Of a DNA stretch of 26,735 nt, positions 1 through 8,028 are shown piece by piece. The DNA comes from an uncultured Ignavibacteriota bacterium (GTDB lineage: Bacteria > Bacteroidota > Ignavibacteria > Tepidaquicellales > Tepidaquicellaceae): positions 1 to 26,735 of the forward strand of contig CALGII010000086.1 in assembly GCA_937915485.1 (NCBI GenBank), written 5' to 3'. Both the position numbers and the translations under genes were made by a program. The notes beneath the pieces are model-generated. The model was not told the origin of the DNA, ran no database searches, and saw only the letters and a list, made by a program, of their open reading frames with translations. Numbering within the stretch: the first letter of the stretch is position 1; every line of letters starts with the position of its first letter.

Positions 1-3000
1 CGATGTTAAGCCCTCCCCACGAATTCGTATCGACGAGTTGGTACTCGTTGTTATTGATAACGAAACGGGTCATGTTGAAAAGATTATTGCCCCACGACTG
101 TGCAGTTATCGTTCCTCTGTAATTTGATATTGAGACTCCGTTCTGCACGCCGGAAGCATTGTTTAAATCAACTGTTCCGTACTGCCCGGCGGTTTTTCTG
201 TAAATCGTTATCGGAATGCTGTTCCGGGATTGCTTATAAACCGGCTCAGTTTGTTCCTGCCTGTATGAGTAAGGACTGCCCGTTATGAATCTTCTTGTTT
301 CCGACCATCCGGACGTGTCCGTATTGTTTATAACGGAGTTCATCCGCCAGTAATAAACCGTGCCGCTGTCTTTTACCGGAACTCCGTAACTGAATCGCGT
401 TATCACTCCCTGCACGTTCGTTGTGAAATACGTCCTGCTTAAGGGTGAATTGAAAAAAGCGGAAGTGTCCGTCTGAAGAAAAAGTTTTACGCTCCTTTCC
501 GGACTCACGTTCGGATTGATTCCGGTAATGATTATTGTATCGCCGTTTACAACCTGATTGTCAACGGGCTTTAGCGGAATGAACGAAAGATTTTTCAGAT
601 TAATCGGAAATGTAATCGAATTGTTGGTTGTGATTTCTTTTGTGTTCCAGTGATCGGGGTCGAGAAAAACATTCATTGAATAATTCCCTGCTGAATCCAG
701 AGAGAATATGTAATTCAGCGTATCGACAAATCCAAATCCGTGAACAAGTGTGTCCTTGATTCTTACGGTCGCGTTATTCTTCAAAAGTCTGAACCTGATT
801 TTTACCGAATCCGAATATATGCCGAGATTCCTCGGATAGATTGTAAGTGTCACGGGTTCACGAACCGAAGGAAAAGGATTCGAGAGTTTGTAGTTCGATA
901 AATCAATAGCGTACTCGGGATAAGCCGGCATTAACAGCATTGCCGCGGGGTCGCCGAGAAGTTCGTAACAGTTAATTGTATTCTGCGAAGCGAAACTTAC
1001 AGGCTCGGAATAAAGTTCTTCCGACGCGTGTCTGACAAGGTCTCCCGTCCGCCTGACCGTATCTATGGCAAAATTTTTCAGTATGTATCCGTTCAGGGTG
1101 TTTCCCGATAAGGAGAAACTCCATCCCGTCGAGCCGACAAAACCTATCGCTCCCCTGTTGTTCAGATTCAGAAATTTCTCGCCGAAACTTCTGTATTCCG
1201 TTTCCGCGTTTTTACCCGTGAAACAGGTCATGCTGAGTATTAATGAAAGCCTGTTCTGGTTCGCAAGTATGCCGGGATCATCCATTCCGTTATCCCAGGT
1301 GTTGCTGCCCGCGTGTCCGATGTAATTCGTAATCAGTCCGCCTCGGTTAATCGCGCTCTTAATTGAATCTGAATAACTGTAGGTTACTCCTCCTGCTGAA
1401 TCGTTTCTGTATATCCTTACGGGATAACCTGAAACGGACGGTGGGTAGATGTACGTGTTTATCATCGCGTCAGACTGATTCGCGAACTGAATCTGTTCGG
1501 AGCGGTTCTGGCCTCCCGTTATAAAAACAAAAGTTTTAAAAAAGTTTTCGGGATTTGACGACTGATTTTCGTACGCTATTGTCTTGTTCACGATGTCCGA
1601 TGCTTCCTGTACCGTTAATGCGGGAATTCTTCCAATCGCGACCTGATGATAATAAGTCGTCGAATTTGCACTGAAGTTCGCAAAGTAACCGTCCGAAGGC
1701 GGGCTTCCGTAAACAGGAACAAGATTGGAGAAATAAACAGACGACGGTGAGTTGCCCTTCGGGTCAAGCGAGCCTCTTCCGAAGAGACAGAGATATCTGA
1801 ACTTCGGCTGCTGCCAGTTGTTGTAAACATATTTTGTAAAATTTCTCACAGCGGAAGGGCTTTCCATGCCGAAATTAAAAATGTCGTAAATGTCTTCGAC
1901 TTCAACTTTATATGCCCGAAATCCGTCGCGAGTATTTCTGTACTGTCTCAACTGTTCAGCCTGAACCTCGAAGAGTTTGTTGTAAACAATAAGATAATCT
2001 GCGCCGTTTGACGACGAGAGCAGATCGGGGACCTGCTTTTGCTTTATTCGAAACGGTTTCTTCGTTATCGTGCTGTTGGCTATCTCAAATTTTCCGTTGC
2101 CCTTCCCGGAAAATACAAGAGTATCCGCACCCGCCGAATGCTGTGTTATTCTAAGATTGTTGATAACGTCGTATATGCTGAGTTCGTTCGCGGGTATAAA
2201 ACCCTTTATCTTAAAAACTTTCGCTGATGTATCGGAAAGACCCGCGTCGAATGAAATGCGGTTGTTCTGAAATTCAAAACGCGACGGATAACTTAGCCGC
2301 ATTCCGTCATAATACATGTGTCCGACGTACGAGCCGGCGCCCTTGTATATCACCGATATCTGGTTCTGCCCGCTCTGGAGAGCCGACGAAGAAAATGATA
2401 TTGTGGTGTCAATTCGTCTGTAGTCATTAGTGTAAATCGTATCGACATTTATATTGTTAACCCTTATAATAAGACTGTGCTCGTTGAAAATCGTATCCGA
2501 ATAAGAATTGGGATAAGCAAAGATTTTAACGGTACAGGTCTGAGGCGCGCTGTATAAGTCGGGAAGATTGAAAAAACTTGTAAGAGTAGTGTTCCCGAAC
2601 TGAAGTTCTTTCCAGTACCATCCCTCTCCGGATATTTTCTCGTTGTTGAAATACCTGTAATCTTCGCTGGAGCGGTGTTCGCCGGGATTATAGACGGAAT
2701 CTTTTTCCAATTGCATCTTAGCGTAATGGTACTGATAGGGATATAAGGATGCAGTAGTGAAGCCGTAATCAATAAACCGCAAACCGTTATTCCCTCCCCA
2801 GTCAACCCAGTAAGCGGATGTGTCGGAATACGAGTTGAAATATTCGTCGGTCGTATAATCGGTTACTGCGAGTGTATCGTTTGAGGCTTTATAAGTGATT
2901 GTCTGCCCTCCGTAATTCCTCTTGCCGTAAAAATCAAAATAATCGTTGTCGTTGAATATTCCGTCCTGCTCTCCGAAGAAGTATATCGGTACCTGAAAGC

Positions 3001-3202
3001 CTTTATAAAGAACCTTGACGGTGCGTGGGTCGATGCCGGACGTATTTATTCCTGAAGAATTAAAATCCTGTTTGTTGATTCTGTAAATTCCGTCTTCGGC
3101 TACGTACATTTTCAGGTATGTCTTGTTCGGTGTGATCCAGTTATAGCCTTGCGAAAAAGCAAGATTTGCGGATACAAGTATCAGGAATAAGATACGCTTC
3201 AT
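1..3202 (-). CDS. C25 family (gingipain/PorU-like) secreted cysteine peptidase, partial at 3' end
   Basis: My reading of the minus strand gives one open frame from an ATG at 3202 to the left edge, 1067 codons with no stop, so the C-terminus is missing. Residues 1-17 form a signal peptide (MKRILFLILVSANLAFS) followed by Gln18. Residues about 20-130 resemble the N-terminal domain of PorU-like proteins ('EDGIYRI', 'NDNDYFDFYG'). The C25 caspase-fold domain covers about 400-755. It carries a His in 'NYIGHAG' (His630) and a Cys in 'LSMTCFTG' (Cys660), matching the gingipain His/Cys dyad and its roughly 30-residue spacing, and it ends near 'LLGDPAA'. CARDB/Ig-like modules follow at about 760-970, then a region ending 'DTNSWGGLNI' that may be the start of an ILEI-like domain. 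The gene begins 3 nt after the GT26 stop, so it is probably the last gene of that operon. It could be the PorU sortase or an ordinary secreted C25 protease; the missing C-terminus would help decide. Confidence 0.85.
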   Translation of the reverse strand, partial: MKRILFLILVSANLAFSQGYNWITPNKTYLKMYVAEDGIYRINKQDFNSSGINTSGIDPRTVKVLYKGFQVPIYFFGEQDGIFNDNDYFDFYGKRNYGGQTITYKASNDTLAVTDYTTDEYFNSYSDTSAYWVDWGGNNGLRFIDYGFTTASLYPYQYHYAKMQLEKDSVYNPGEHRSSEDYRYFNNEKISGEGWYWKELQFGNTTLTSFFNLPDLYSAPQTCTVKIFAYPNSYSDTIFNEHSLIIRVNNINVDTIYTNDYRRIDTTISFSSSALQSGQNQISVIYKGAGSYVGHMYYDGMRLSYPSRFEFQNNRISFDAGLSDTSAKVFKIKGFIPANELSIYDVINNLRITQHSAGADTLVFSGKGNGKFEIANSTITKKPFRIKQKQVPDLLSSSNGADYLIVYNKLFEVQAEQLRQYRNTRDGFRAYKVEVEDIYDIFNFGMESPSAVRNFTKYVYNNWQQPKFRYLCLFGRGSLDPKGNSPSSVYFSNLVPVYGSPPSDGYFANFSANSTTYYHQVAIGRIPALTVQEASDIVNKTIAYENQSSNPENFFKTFVFITGGQNRSEQIQFANQSDAMINTYIYPPSVSGYPVRIYRNDSAGGVTYSYSDSIKSAINRGGLITNYIGHAGSNTWDNGMDDPGILANQNRLSLILSMTCFTGKNAETEYRSFGEKFLNLNNRGAIGFVGSTGWSFSLSGNTLNGYILKNFAIDTVRRTGDLVRHASEELYSEPVSFASQNTINCYELLGDPAAMLLMPAYPEYAIDLSNYKLSNPFPSVREPVTLTIYPRNLGIYSDSVKIRFRLLKNNATVRIKDTLVHGFGFVDTLNYIFSLDSAGNYSMNVFLDPDHWNTKEITTNNSITFPINLKNLSFIPLKPVDNQVVNGDTIIITGINPNVSPERSVKLFLQTDTSAFFNSPLSRTYFTTNVQGVITRFSYGVPVKDSGTVYYWRMNSVINNTDTSGWSETRRFITGSPYSYRQEQTEPVYKQSRNSIPITIYRKTAGQYGTVDLNNASGVQNGVSISNYRGTITAQSWGNNLFNMTRFVINNNEYQLVDTNSWGGLNI

Positions 3203-3205
3203 AAT

Positions 3206-3940
3206 TTAAGTATTCGCTTTGTTTTGCATTAAATTAACTTTTTGCAGCAAAACTTTAAATATAAAAAAAGGATTAAGAAGCAGGTACCTTTTCCACAATC
3301 TGGTTGGCTCCAAAAAAAGCCTGAAAAGCCATTCCATTCCGGCTTTTCTTATGAAAGCAGGAGCGCGCCTTTTTGCTCCTGTATAATAATCAATTCCGCT
3401 GCCGGCGGCTATGATTACAGGTACGTTCAGAACATCTTTGTATTTGATGATCCATTCTTCCTGCCTTGGAGTACCAAGAGCGACAAGCAAAATGTCGGCA
3501 TTCGAATCGTTTATTTTTCCTAAATCCGTTACGATATCACCGGGATTGTGTATGTTTCCGCAGAACCTTCCTCCGCTGCTGAACTTCTCTCTAAGGATTT
3601 CCGCGCTGTTCTCCGGTCCGCCGAAAATAAAAATCTTAACATCGCGTTCATCGGAGAACAATAAACCGTATAGGTCTGTGCCGTTTACTCTTTCTAATTC
3701 TTTCGATGAACCGTAAAGAAACTTTGAAGCGAAATGCACCGCTATTCCGTCAGCGTGCACAAGGTCGAATTTCCTCAGAGAATCCCTGAAATCATTGCTT
3801 CCGGCTGCTGTGAGGCAAATGTAGGAATTGGCGTATGTGACTGTCAGTTTTTCTCTCTCTTGCGCCTTGCTTATGATGAGGTCTAAGAGCAATGGGTAAT
3901 TTGAAAAAATTATATCGGTATTTAATATGAGTCGTATCAT
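3206..3940 (-). CDS. WecG/TagA/CpsF family (GT26) glycosyltransferase
   Basis: The 244-residue protein is the full length expected for GT26. Characteristic motifs are 'HADG' at 62-65 with the conserved catalytic Asp64, 'VNGTDL' at 85-90, 'GTPRQEEW' at 156-163 and the C-terminal 'YTGAKRRAPAFIRKAGMEW' stretch at 186-204. Family members (WecG, TagA) act at the inner face of the membrane and add an N-acetylmannosamine-type sugar to undecaprenyl-PP-GlcNAc, usually the second sugar of a lipid-linked glycan. Donor specificity cannot be read here. The C-terminal basic/hydrophobic tail (about 200-235) fits the membrane-targeting appendage of the family. The ATG overlaps the stop of the upstream GT9 by 4 bp (ATGA), and the C25 peptidase starts 3 nt downstream. 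Confidence 0.93.
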   Translation of the reverse strand: MIRLILNTDIIFSNYPLLLDLIISKAQEREKLTVTYANSYICLTAAGSNDFRDSLRKFDLVHADGIAVHFASKFLYGSSKELERVNGTDLYGLLFSDERDVKIFIFGGPENSAEILREKFSSGGRFCGNIHNPGDIVTDLGKINDSNADILLVALGTPRQEEWIIKYKDVLNVPVIIAAGSGIDYYTGAKRRAPAFIRKAGMEWLFRLFLEPTRLWKRYLLLNPFFIFKVLLQKVNLMQNKANT

Positions 3941-4857
3941 TCGGTATCAAGTTTTTCCCTGATTTTTCCCGCGACATCTTCAAGGCTTAAATTTTTCAAT
4001 GAACTCACTTTCACGTAATCCCGCTTCCCGTACGAAAGCACCGACCGGGGATTCGTCGGACCGAAAATACCGAGCAGTCTTGCCCCGTAAGCATCGGCGG
4101 GATGAAGAAGAAATGAATCGACGGATATAAAAAGGGCGGAGGAAACAATCGAATTCATTATGTACGCGAAATCATAGTTTTCAGGAAAATTCAATCCGCT
4201 GGTTTTATTTCCGAATCTTTTATTGAAATCGATTATAATAACTTTTTTCCTGAACGTCCGCGATATGTATTCGGACAGTTCGAGAACAAATTTTTTCTCC
4301 ATTCGCCTGCTCTCCTCGCGTGAGTCAAAATTAATTATTACTTCATCCCGGTTGACGCCCTGTTTACTTACGGGAAATGAAAATAAAGGCTTACGGACTT
4401 CCGCTGAGGTACACGCGGCAAGTTCGATTATTATTTTAATTCTGTCGAGGTAGTTCATTCCCGGATTCCATACGGTTTCCGTCTTACCGGAATTATCGTA
4501 AACATTCTGCTCCGACCTGTACCAGTCTTCAATCCTCGTGAGGCTCTTGTAGAAATACCTGCTCTCCGCATTCGCCTGCATTACGAGCAGTGAATTCATT
4601 CTGCCTGGGAAAAAAGAAAATACAAGATTATAGAAATGTGAAGCGATAAAATTTCTAACCCTGAAAAGTTCCGCCGCACCGCGTTTTTGTATGAAATATA
4701 CATCGTTTAATCCGAGATAATCAGTGAATGCGCCGCACTCCTTCAATGTAATCAATCCGAACCTTGATTCAGGATATATATTCTTCAAAGTCTCGATAGC
4801 CGAACAGGTGAGATACGTGTCTCCCATCGCGTTCGCTGATACAAGCAGTATATTCAC
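3937..4857 (-). CDS. GT9 (heptosyltransferase-like) glycosyltransferase
   Basis: This 306-residue protein looks like the ADP-heptose:LPS heptosyltransferase family (GT9). The N-terminal 'NILLVSANAMGDTYLTCSAIETL' pattern matches the family's start (...iGD.....p.l..L). The C-terminal nucleotide-sugar-binding region reads 'VDSFLLHPADAYGARLL' then 'GIFGPTNP'; the usual 'TGPxH' is replaced by 'SFLLH', so it is a divergent member. It probably adds a sugar to a lipid-linked glycan or LPS core in the cytoplasm; heptose is not certain as donor. Translation starts at GTG (4857-4855), which overlaps the upstream methyltransferase stop (GTGA). The 3' end overlaps the GT26 start by 4 bp. Confidence 0.85.
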   Translation of the reverse strand: MNILLVSANAMGDTYLTCSAIETLKNIYPESRFGLITLKECGAFTDYLGLNDVYFIQKRGAAELFRVRNFIASHFYNLVFSFFPGRMNSLLVMQANAESRYFYKSLTRIEDWYRSEQNVYDNSGKTETVWNPGMNYLDRIKIIIELAACTSAEVRKPLFSFPVSKQGVNRDEVIINFDSREESRRMEKKFVLELSEYISRTFRKKVIIIDFNKRFGNKTSGLNFPENYDFAYIMNSIVSSALFISVDSFLLHPADAYGARLLGIFGPTNPRSVLSYGKRDYVKVSSLKNLSLEDVAGKIREKLDTE

Positions 4858-5495
4858 GCCACCCTCCTTGCCGCGATATATTCCGCGAACCCTAACAAAT
4901 CCCAGAAAACGCTGCCCCTGACGTATCCGCGGACAAACAAGGATTTTATTATCATGTAAGGAATTCCAATTATCCTGAGATAGTCTCTCTTAATTCCGCT
5001 TCCTATAATTTCGCAGCCTGAATCCGTCAGAATTTTTTTTAGTTTTTCAATATCGTAAAATCTTTTATGCGTCGGGTCATCGTAGAAATTTAACGTGCCT
5101 TTCATCGATGGAAAACGGGCTGACCTTTCTGACGGATATTCCGCATATATAACGCCTCCGGGCTTAAGTTTGCCCGACAAGCGCGCGATGACTTTCTCAC
5201 CGTTATTAATGTGCTCGATTACGTGCGCGATAACGACGTAGTCATAATATCTGTCGGGAACAGAATCGAGTTCTTCATTTTCGAGGTCGATTAGAAAAAA
5301 TTTTCCTATGTGTTTCAGGTTTTCAGGAGATAATCCGCATTCTTTGGTAATATCAATCCCGTCGTACTCATATCCTTTGTAATACCTGAAAAACATAAGG
5401 GGGCTGTCGTTTCCTATACCCGCCTCAAGCACCCGGCGTCCTCCTGACCGTGAAGATTCGATAAATTTATATTTGTACGGAGCGAAAAATGACAT
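4854..5495 (-). CDS. class I SAM-dependent methyltransferase
   Basis: With the ATG at 5495 the protein has 213 residues. It is a Methyltransf_11/23-type enzyme: SAM-binding motif I 'VLEAGIGND' at 22-30, an acidic 'YDGID' at motif II (44-48), 'HVIEHI' near 91-96 and 'KPGGVIYAEYP' near 111-121. In this setting it may methylate a sugar or cap a glycan chain, but the substrate is not visible. The frame stays open upstream to 5771, but that extension would run antisense into the GT-C gene that starts at 5571 and lacks family similarity. I chose 5495 because AAAAGGAG lies 10 nt upstream. It heads the minus-strand block A and overlaps the GT9 gene by 4 bp. Confidence 0.85.
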   Translation of the reverse strand: MSFFAPYKYKFIESSRSGGRRVLEAGIGNDSPLMFFRYYKGYEYDGIDITKECGLSPENLKHIGKFFLIDLENEELDSVPDRYYDYVVIAHVIEHINNGEKVIARLSGKLKPGGVIYAEYPSERSARFPSMKGTLNFYDDPTHKRFYDIEKLKKILTDSGCEIIGSGIKRDYLRIIGIPYMIIKSLFVRGYVRGSVFWDLLGFAEYIAARRVA

Positions 5496-5505
5496 CTTAG
5501 TCTCA

Positions 5506-5513
5506 CTCCTTTT
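5506..5513 (-). promoter_or_regulatory. Shine-Dalgarno site of the methyltransferase gene
   Basis: AAAAGGAG on the minus strand lies 10 nt before the ATG at 5495 and decides the start codon. It also forms most of one arm of the inverted repeat at 5507-5551. Confidence 0.55.
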
Positions 5514-5551
5514 CATTCTATTCTTTATTGAATGTTTATAAATGAAAAGGA
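5507..5551. repeat. perfect 11-bp inverted repeat, 23-bp spacer
   Basis: TCCTTTTCATT at 5507-5517 is mirrored exactly by AATGAAAAGGA at 5541-5551. It sits in the middle of the divergent intergenic region. The left arm overlaps the methyltransferase ribosome-binding site; the right arm ends 19 nt before the GT-C start codon. It could be an operator, or a stem that hides the ribosome-binding site. Function is inferred only. Confidence 0.55.
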
Positions 5552-5570
5552 TATTTATATTAATTAAATA

Positions 5571-7076
5571 ATGGTTAAATTTCAGGTCAAATATTACATA
5601 TTCTTTGCCGTTTCCCTGTTTTTTTTCTGTATCTTTTGTTTTGCATTGCCGCTCGAATACCTGCTGAATTTTGCCCATGACGATTCTTTTTTCTACCTGA
5701 AAATTGCGGGTAATTTTTCTGAAGGTCTCGGGCTTACTTTCGACGGTTTTACCAAGACAAACGGATTTCACCCGCTTTACCTGACAGTTCTATCATTGCT
5801 TTTTTCCTTATTGAGATTTTTAAGTTTAACCTTCCCCGAAATGCAGTTCAGGTTTGTCTGCGTTCTTCACTTACTGATACTGCATTTGACCGCATTAACC
5901 GCATACTTATTTTTCAGAAAAGAAAAAAACGGAACGCGGATATTTATTTTGTTTCTTCTGCTTTGCCTTCCGTTTGTTTTCATACGTGATTTCGGGCTTG
6001 AGAGCCATTTATCCTGTCTGATTTTCTCGCTTCTCATTTACAATAAATTCAGGAAAGAACAGCAGAAACAGATTCAATTATTGAACGCGATTTTAATTTC
6101 GCTGCTGTTTCTTTCGCGAATCGATTATTTGTGGTCCCTCGTGCCTTTCCTTATCATTGCTGATGTAATCACCGCGGAAAAAACGTCAAAAAAACCGGTG
6201 TTGTTATACGATGTTTCCGCAATTACATTGACCGCAGGATTTTATTTTTTGATGAATTTTCTCGCTTTTAAAAACCCGATGCCGGTTTCTGCCGTTGTGA
6301 TAAGTTCTTTTCCCGAAACAGTCTTCGCCGAAAATGTTAAAAACCTTTTCACGGACATGTCTTTTTTATTCAATCAAACGGCAAGAATTTTCTTCCTGCT
6401 TGCGGCGGCGGTAGTTCTGCTCATAAGCAAAAGCAAATCCAAAGAAACTAATTTTTATTTCTACGCCCTAGCAGGAGTCATCGCCGGCTTGCTCATAAAC
6501 GCCGCGTTCAGCAAATACAATATCAGGGAATGGTACCTGACCCTTCCCGTTTTTATTTCCGCTTTCGCGCTTTCAGGTATTTACAAACTCAAGAGCAGGG
6601 TCGCAGGATATTTGATTGCATTCTTTCTTTGTTTGTTTTTCATCGCGGTATTCGCTTTTACACGCGCTGGAAATTTCAAGTGGAACAATTCTTACGAATA
6701 TGCTAAAATAATTCAATCGAAAACGGAGAAAAAAGATTTTATCTATCAGTTCGACTATTCCGGAGCGGTCTCATTTTTTTCAAACAGAAATATTGTAAAT
6801 GGCGACGGGCTCGTGAATGACTTTGAGTATTATATTTACCTGAAATCGGGACGAATTTCGGATTTTATTAAGGCAAAGAATATCGGATTCGTTTCGACAA
6901 TTGTTTACAACGATTTGAGAACGGACTCAGCCGGAAAACTGATTTTCGAAAGCGAACCTTTTCTAAATGGTTTGAATCTCGGACGTAATGACATTGTCAA
7001 TATTTTCGAATTCGACTTCAAACACGCCGTCAGACCGAAAAAAGGAAACTGGATATTAATCAAAACAGGAAAATGA
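5571..7076 (+). CDS. GT-C fold membrane glycosyltransferase (GT39/ArnT/PMT-like)
   Basis: The 501-residue polytopic protein has a first transmembrane helix at about 9-30, many further hydrophobic segments up to about residue 365, and a soluble C-terminal part (368-501). The first external loop holds 'HDDSFFYLKIAGNF' with Asp37-Asp38, then 'TNGFHPLYL', the pattern of GT-C enzymes that use polyprenyl-phosphate sugars on the periplasmic side. The C-terminal part has 'NGDGLVNDFEYY', a motif I recognise from uncharacterised relatives of this group. It probably adds a sugar to a glycan or lipid outside the inner membrane. It overlaps the next GT2 by 4 bp (ATGA). The start has no good Shine-Dalgarno, but 'MVKFQVKYY' leads directly into the first helix. 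Confidence 0.75.
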   Translation: MVKFQVKYYIFFAVSLFFFCIFCFALPLEYLLNFAHDDSFFYLKIAGNFSEGLGLTFDGFTKTNGFHPLYLTVLSLLFSLLRFLSLTFPEMQFRFVCVLHLLILHLTALTAYLFFRKEKNGTRIFILFLLLCLPFVFIRDFGLESHLSCLIFSLLIYNKFRKEQQKQIQLLNAILISLLFLSRIDYLWSLVPFLIIADVITAEKTSKKPVLLYDVSAITLTAGFYFLMNFLAFKNPMPVSAVVISSFPETVFAENVKNLFTDMSFLFNQTARIFFLLAAAVVLLISKSKSKETNFYFYALAGVIAGLLINAAFSKYNIREWYLTLPVFISAFALSGIYKLKSRVAGYLIAFFLCLFFIAVFAFTRAGNFKWNNSYEYAKIIQSKTEKKDFIYQFDYSGAVSFFSNRNIVNGDGLVNDFEYYIYLKSGRISDFIKAKNIGFVSTIVYNDLRTDSAGKLIFESEPFLNGLNLGRNDIVNIFEFDFKHAVRPKKGNWILIKTGK

Positions 7077-8026
7077 TTACCGTACTGCTTCCCACATATA
7101 ATAATTCGCCCTATATAACCGCAGCAGTCCGAAGCATACTCGGTCAGACGTTTAAGGATTTTGAACTTCTTATTATAGACGACTGCTCGACAGACGACAC
7201 TGTTTCCAAAATTAAAAAATTCAGGGACGAGAGAATTGTCCTGTTCGAGAATTCTCAAAATAAAGGTCTCGCGGAAACCCTGAATTTCGGTCTTAAGGCG
7301 GCGCGTTACGGCATTGTTGCCCGCATGGACGGAGATGACATTTCACTGCCTGACAGGCTTGCGAAACAATACAATTTCCTCAAAAATAATAACAGCGTGC
7401 ACGTGCTTTCCTCCTTCTATGCGGTGTTCAGGAACAATAAGATTCTCTACACGGTTGAAACCAATACTAAACACGAAGAAATAAAGAAAAGGCTCGCTCT
7501 GCACTCGGAAATCATGCACCCCGCGGTTATGTACAGGAGGGATATCATACTTGAACGCGGAGGATATAAAAATGCATTTATCGAGGATTATGAACTCTGG
7601 CTGCGCGTTAAGGACAGCGTTGTTTTTCATAATCTTCCGGAGATTCTGCTTTTGAAAAGGTACAGCGAATCATCAATATCAGGAAATATAAAAAGAAAGA
7701 ACAAGTCGGTTTACGAATACACGAAAAAGTATTACGATAATCCTTCGAGTGAGTTCGGCATAGGCGATAATTCCGTGAATCTTTACCGGGGATGGAGAGA
7801 ATATTTTTACGGTAGCGTGAAAAAAGCGCGATATTATTTTTTAAAATCACCGGTCGCATTTCTTAAGTCGCCAAGAACGGCAATCGCATTCTTTATTACA
7901 TTTCTTAACGAAAAAACCTTTATCGGTTTCAAGGAATTGCGGTTAAGGTTCAGGCTTGTTTATCTTGCTAAATACTTTTCAACTTGCAACCGCAGTTTAA
8001 GAAAGTATTTAAAAGCAAACGGATAA
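7073..8026 (+). CDS. GT2 family glycosyltransferase (GT-A fold)
   Basis: This 317-residue protein starts with the GT2 opening 'MITVLLPTYNNSPYITAAVRS' shortened here to its key part, 'LLPTYNNSPYI'. It continues with 'IIDDCSTDDT' at 34-43 and the DXD-type metal site 'DGDD' at 86-89, then 'EDYELWLR', the usual acidic acceptor-site motif. This layout is typical of WcaA-like enzymes of capsule or O-antigen assembly in the cytoplasm. The last ~90 residues are basic and may touch the membrane. The ATG overlaps the GT-C stop, with AGGA just upstream. The gene converges on the GT4 gene on the other strand with only 2 bp between stop codons. Confidence 0.9.
   Translation: MITVLLPTYNNSPYITAAVRSILGQTFKDFELLIIDDCSTDDTVSKIKKFRDERIVLFENSQNKGLAETLNFGLKAARYGIVARMDGDDISLPDRLAKQYNFLKNNNSVHVLSSFYAVFRNNKILYTVETNTKHEEIKKRLALHSEIMHPAVMYRRDIILERGGYKNAFIEDYELWLRVKDSVVFHNLPEILLLKRYSESSISGNIKRKNKSVYEYTKKYYDNPSSEFGIGDNSVNLYRGWREYFYGSVKKARYYFLKSPVAFLKSPRTAIAFFITFLNEKTFIGFKELRLRFRLVYLAKYFSTCNRSLRKYLKANG
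7969..8011. repeat. 10-bp inverted repeat near the convergent gene ends
   Basis: TAAATACTTT (7969-7978) pairs exactly with AAAGTATTTA (8002-8011) across a 23-bp spacer inside the 3' end of the GT2 gene. It may help end transcription, since only 2 bp lie between the two convergent stop codons. It is AT-rich and has no T-run on either side, so it is not a classical intrinsic terminator. Confidence 0.3.
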
Positions 8027-8028
8027 GA

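Larger units (their letters stand above)
5496..5570. promoter_or_regulatory. AT-rich divergent promoter region between blocks A and B
   Basis: This 75-bp gap separates the diverging methyltransferase and GT-C genes, so it should carry promoters for both. It is very AT-rich, with a TTGAAT followed by TA-rich sequence on the plus strand, but I see no clear -35/-10 pair and no clear Bacteroidota-type -7 TAnnTTTG box. The inverted repeat at 5507-5551 lies inside it. The promoter role is inferred from gene arrangement. Confidence 0.4.

Noticed and set aside
2464..2805. 113-codon minus-strand open frame inside the C25 gene
   Set aside because: It is in another frame of the same strand, and the C25 frame reads through without a stop and with clear domains.
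5496..5771. Upstream extension of the methyltransferase to an earlier in-frame start
   Set aside because: It would run antisense into the GT-C gene, adds low-complexity sequence unlike the family, and the ATG at 5495 has a good ribosome-binding site.
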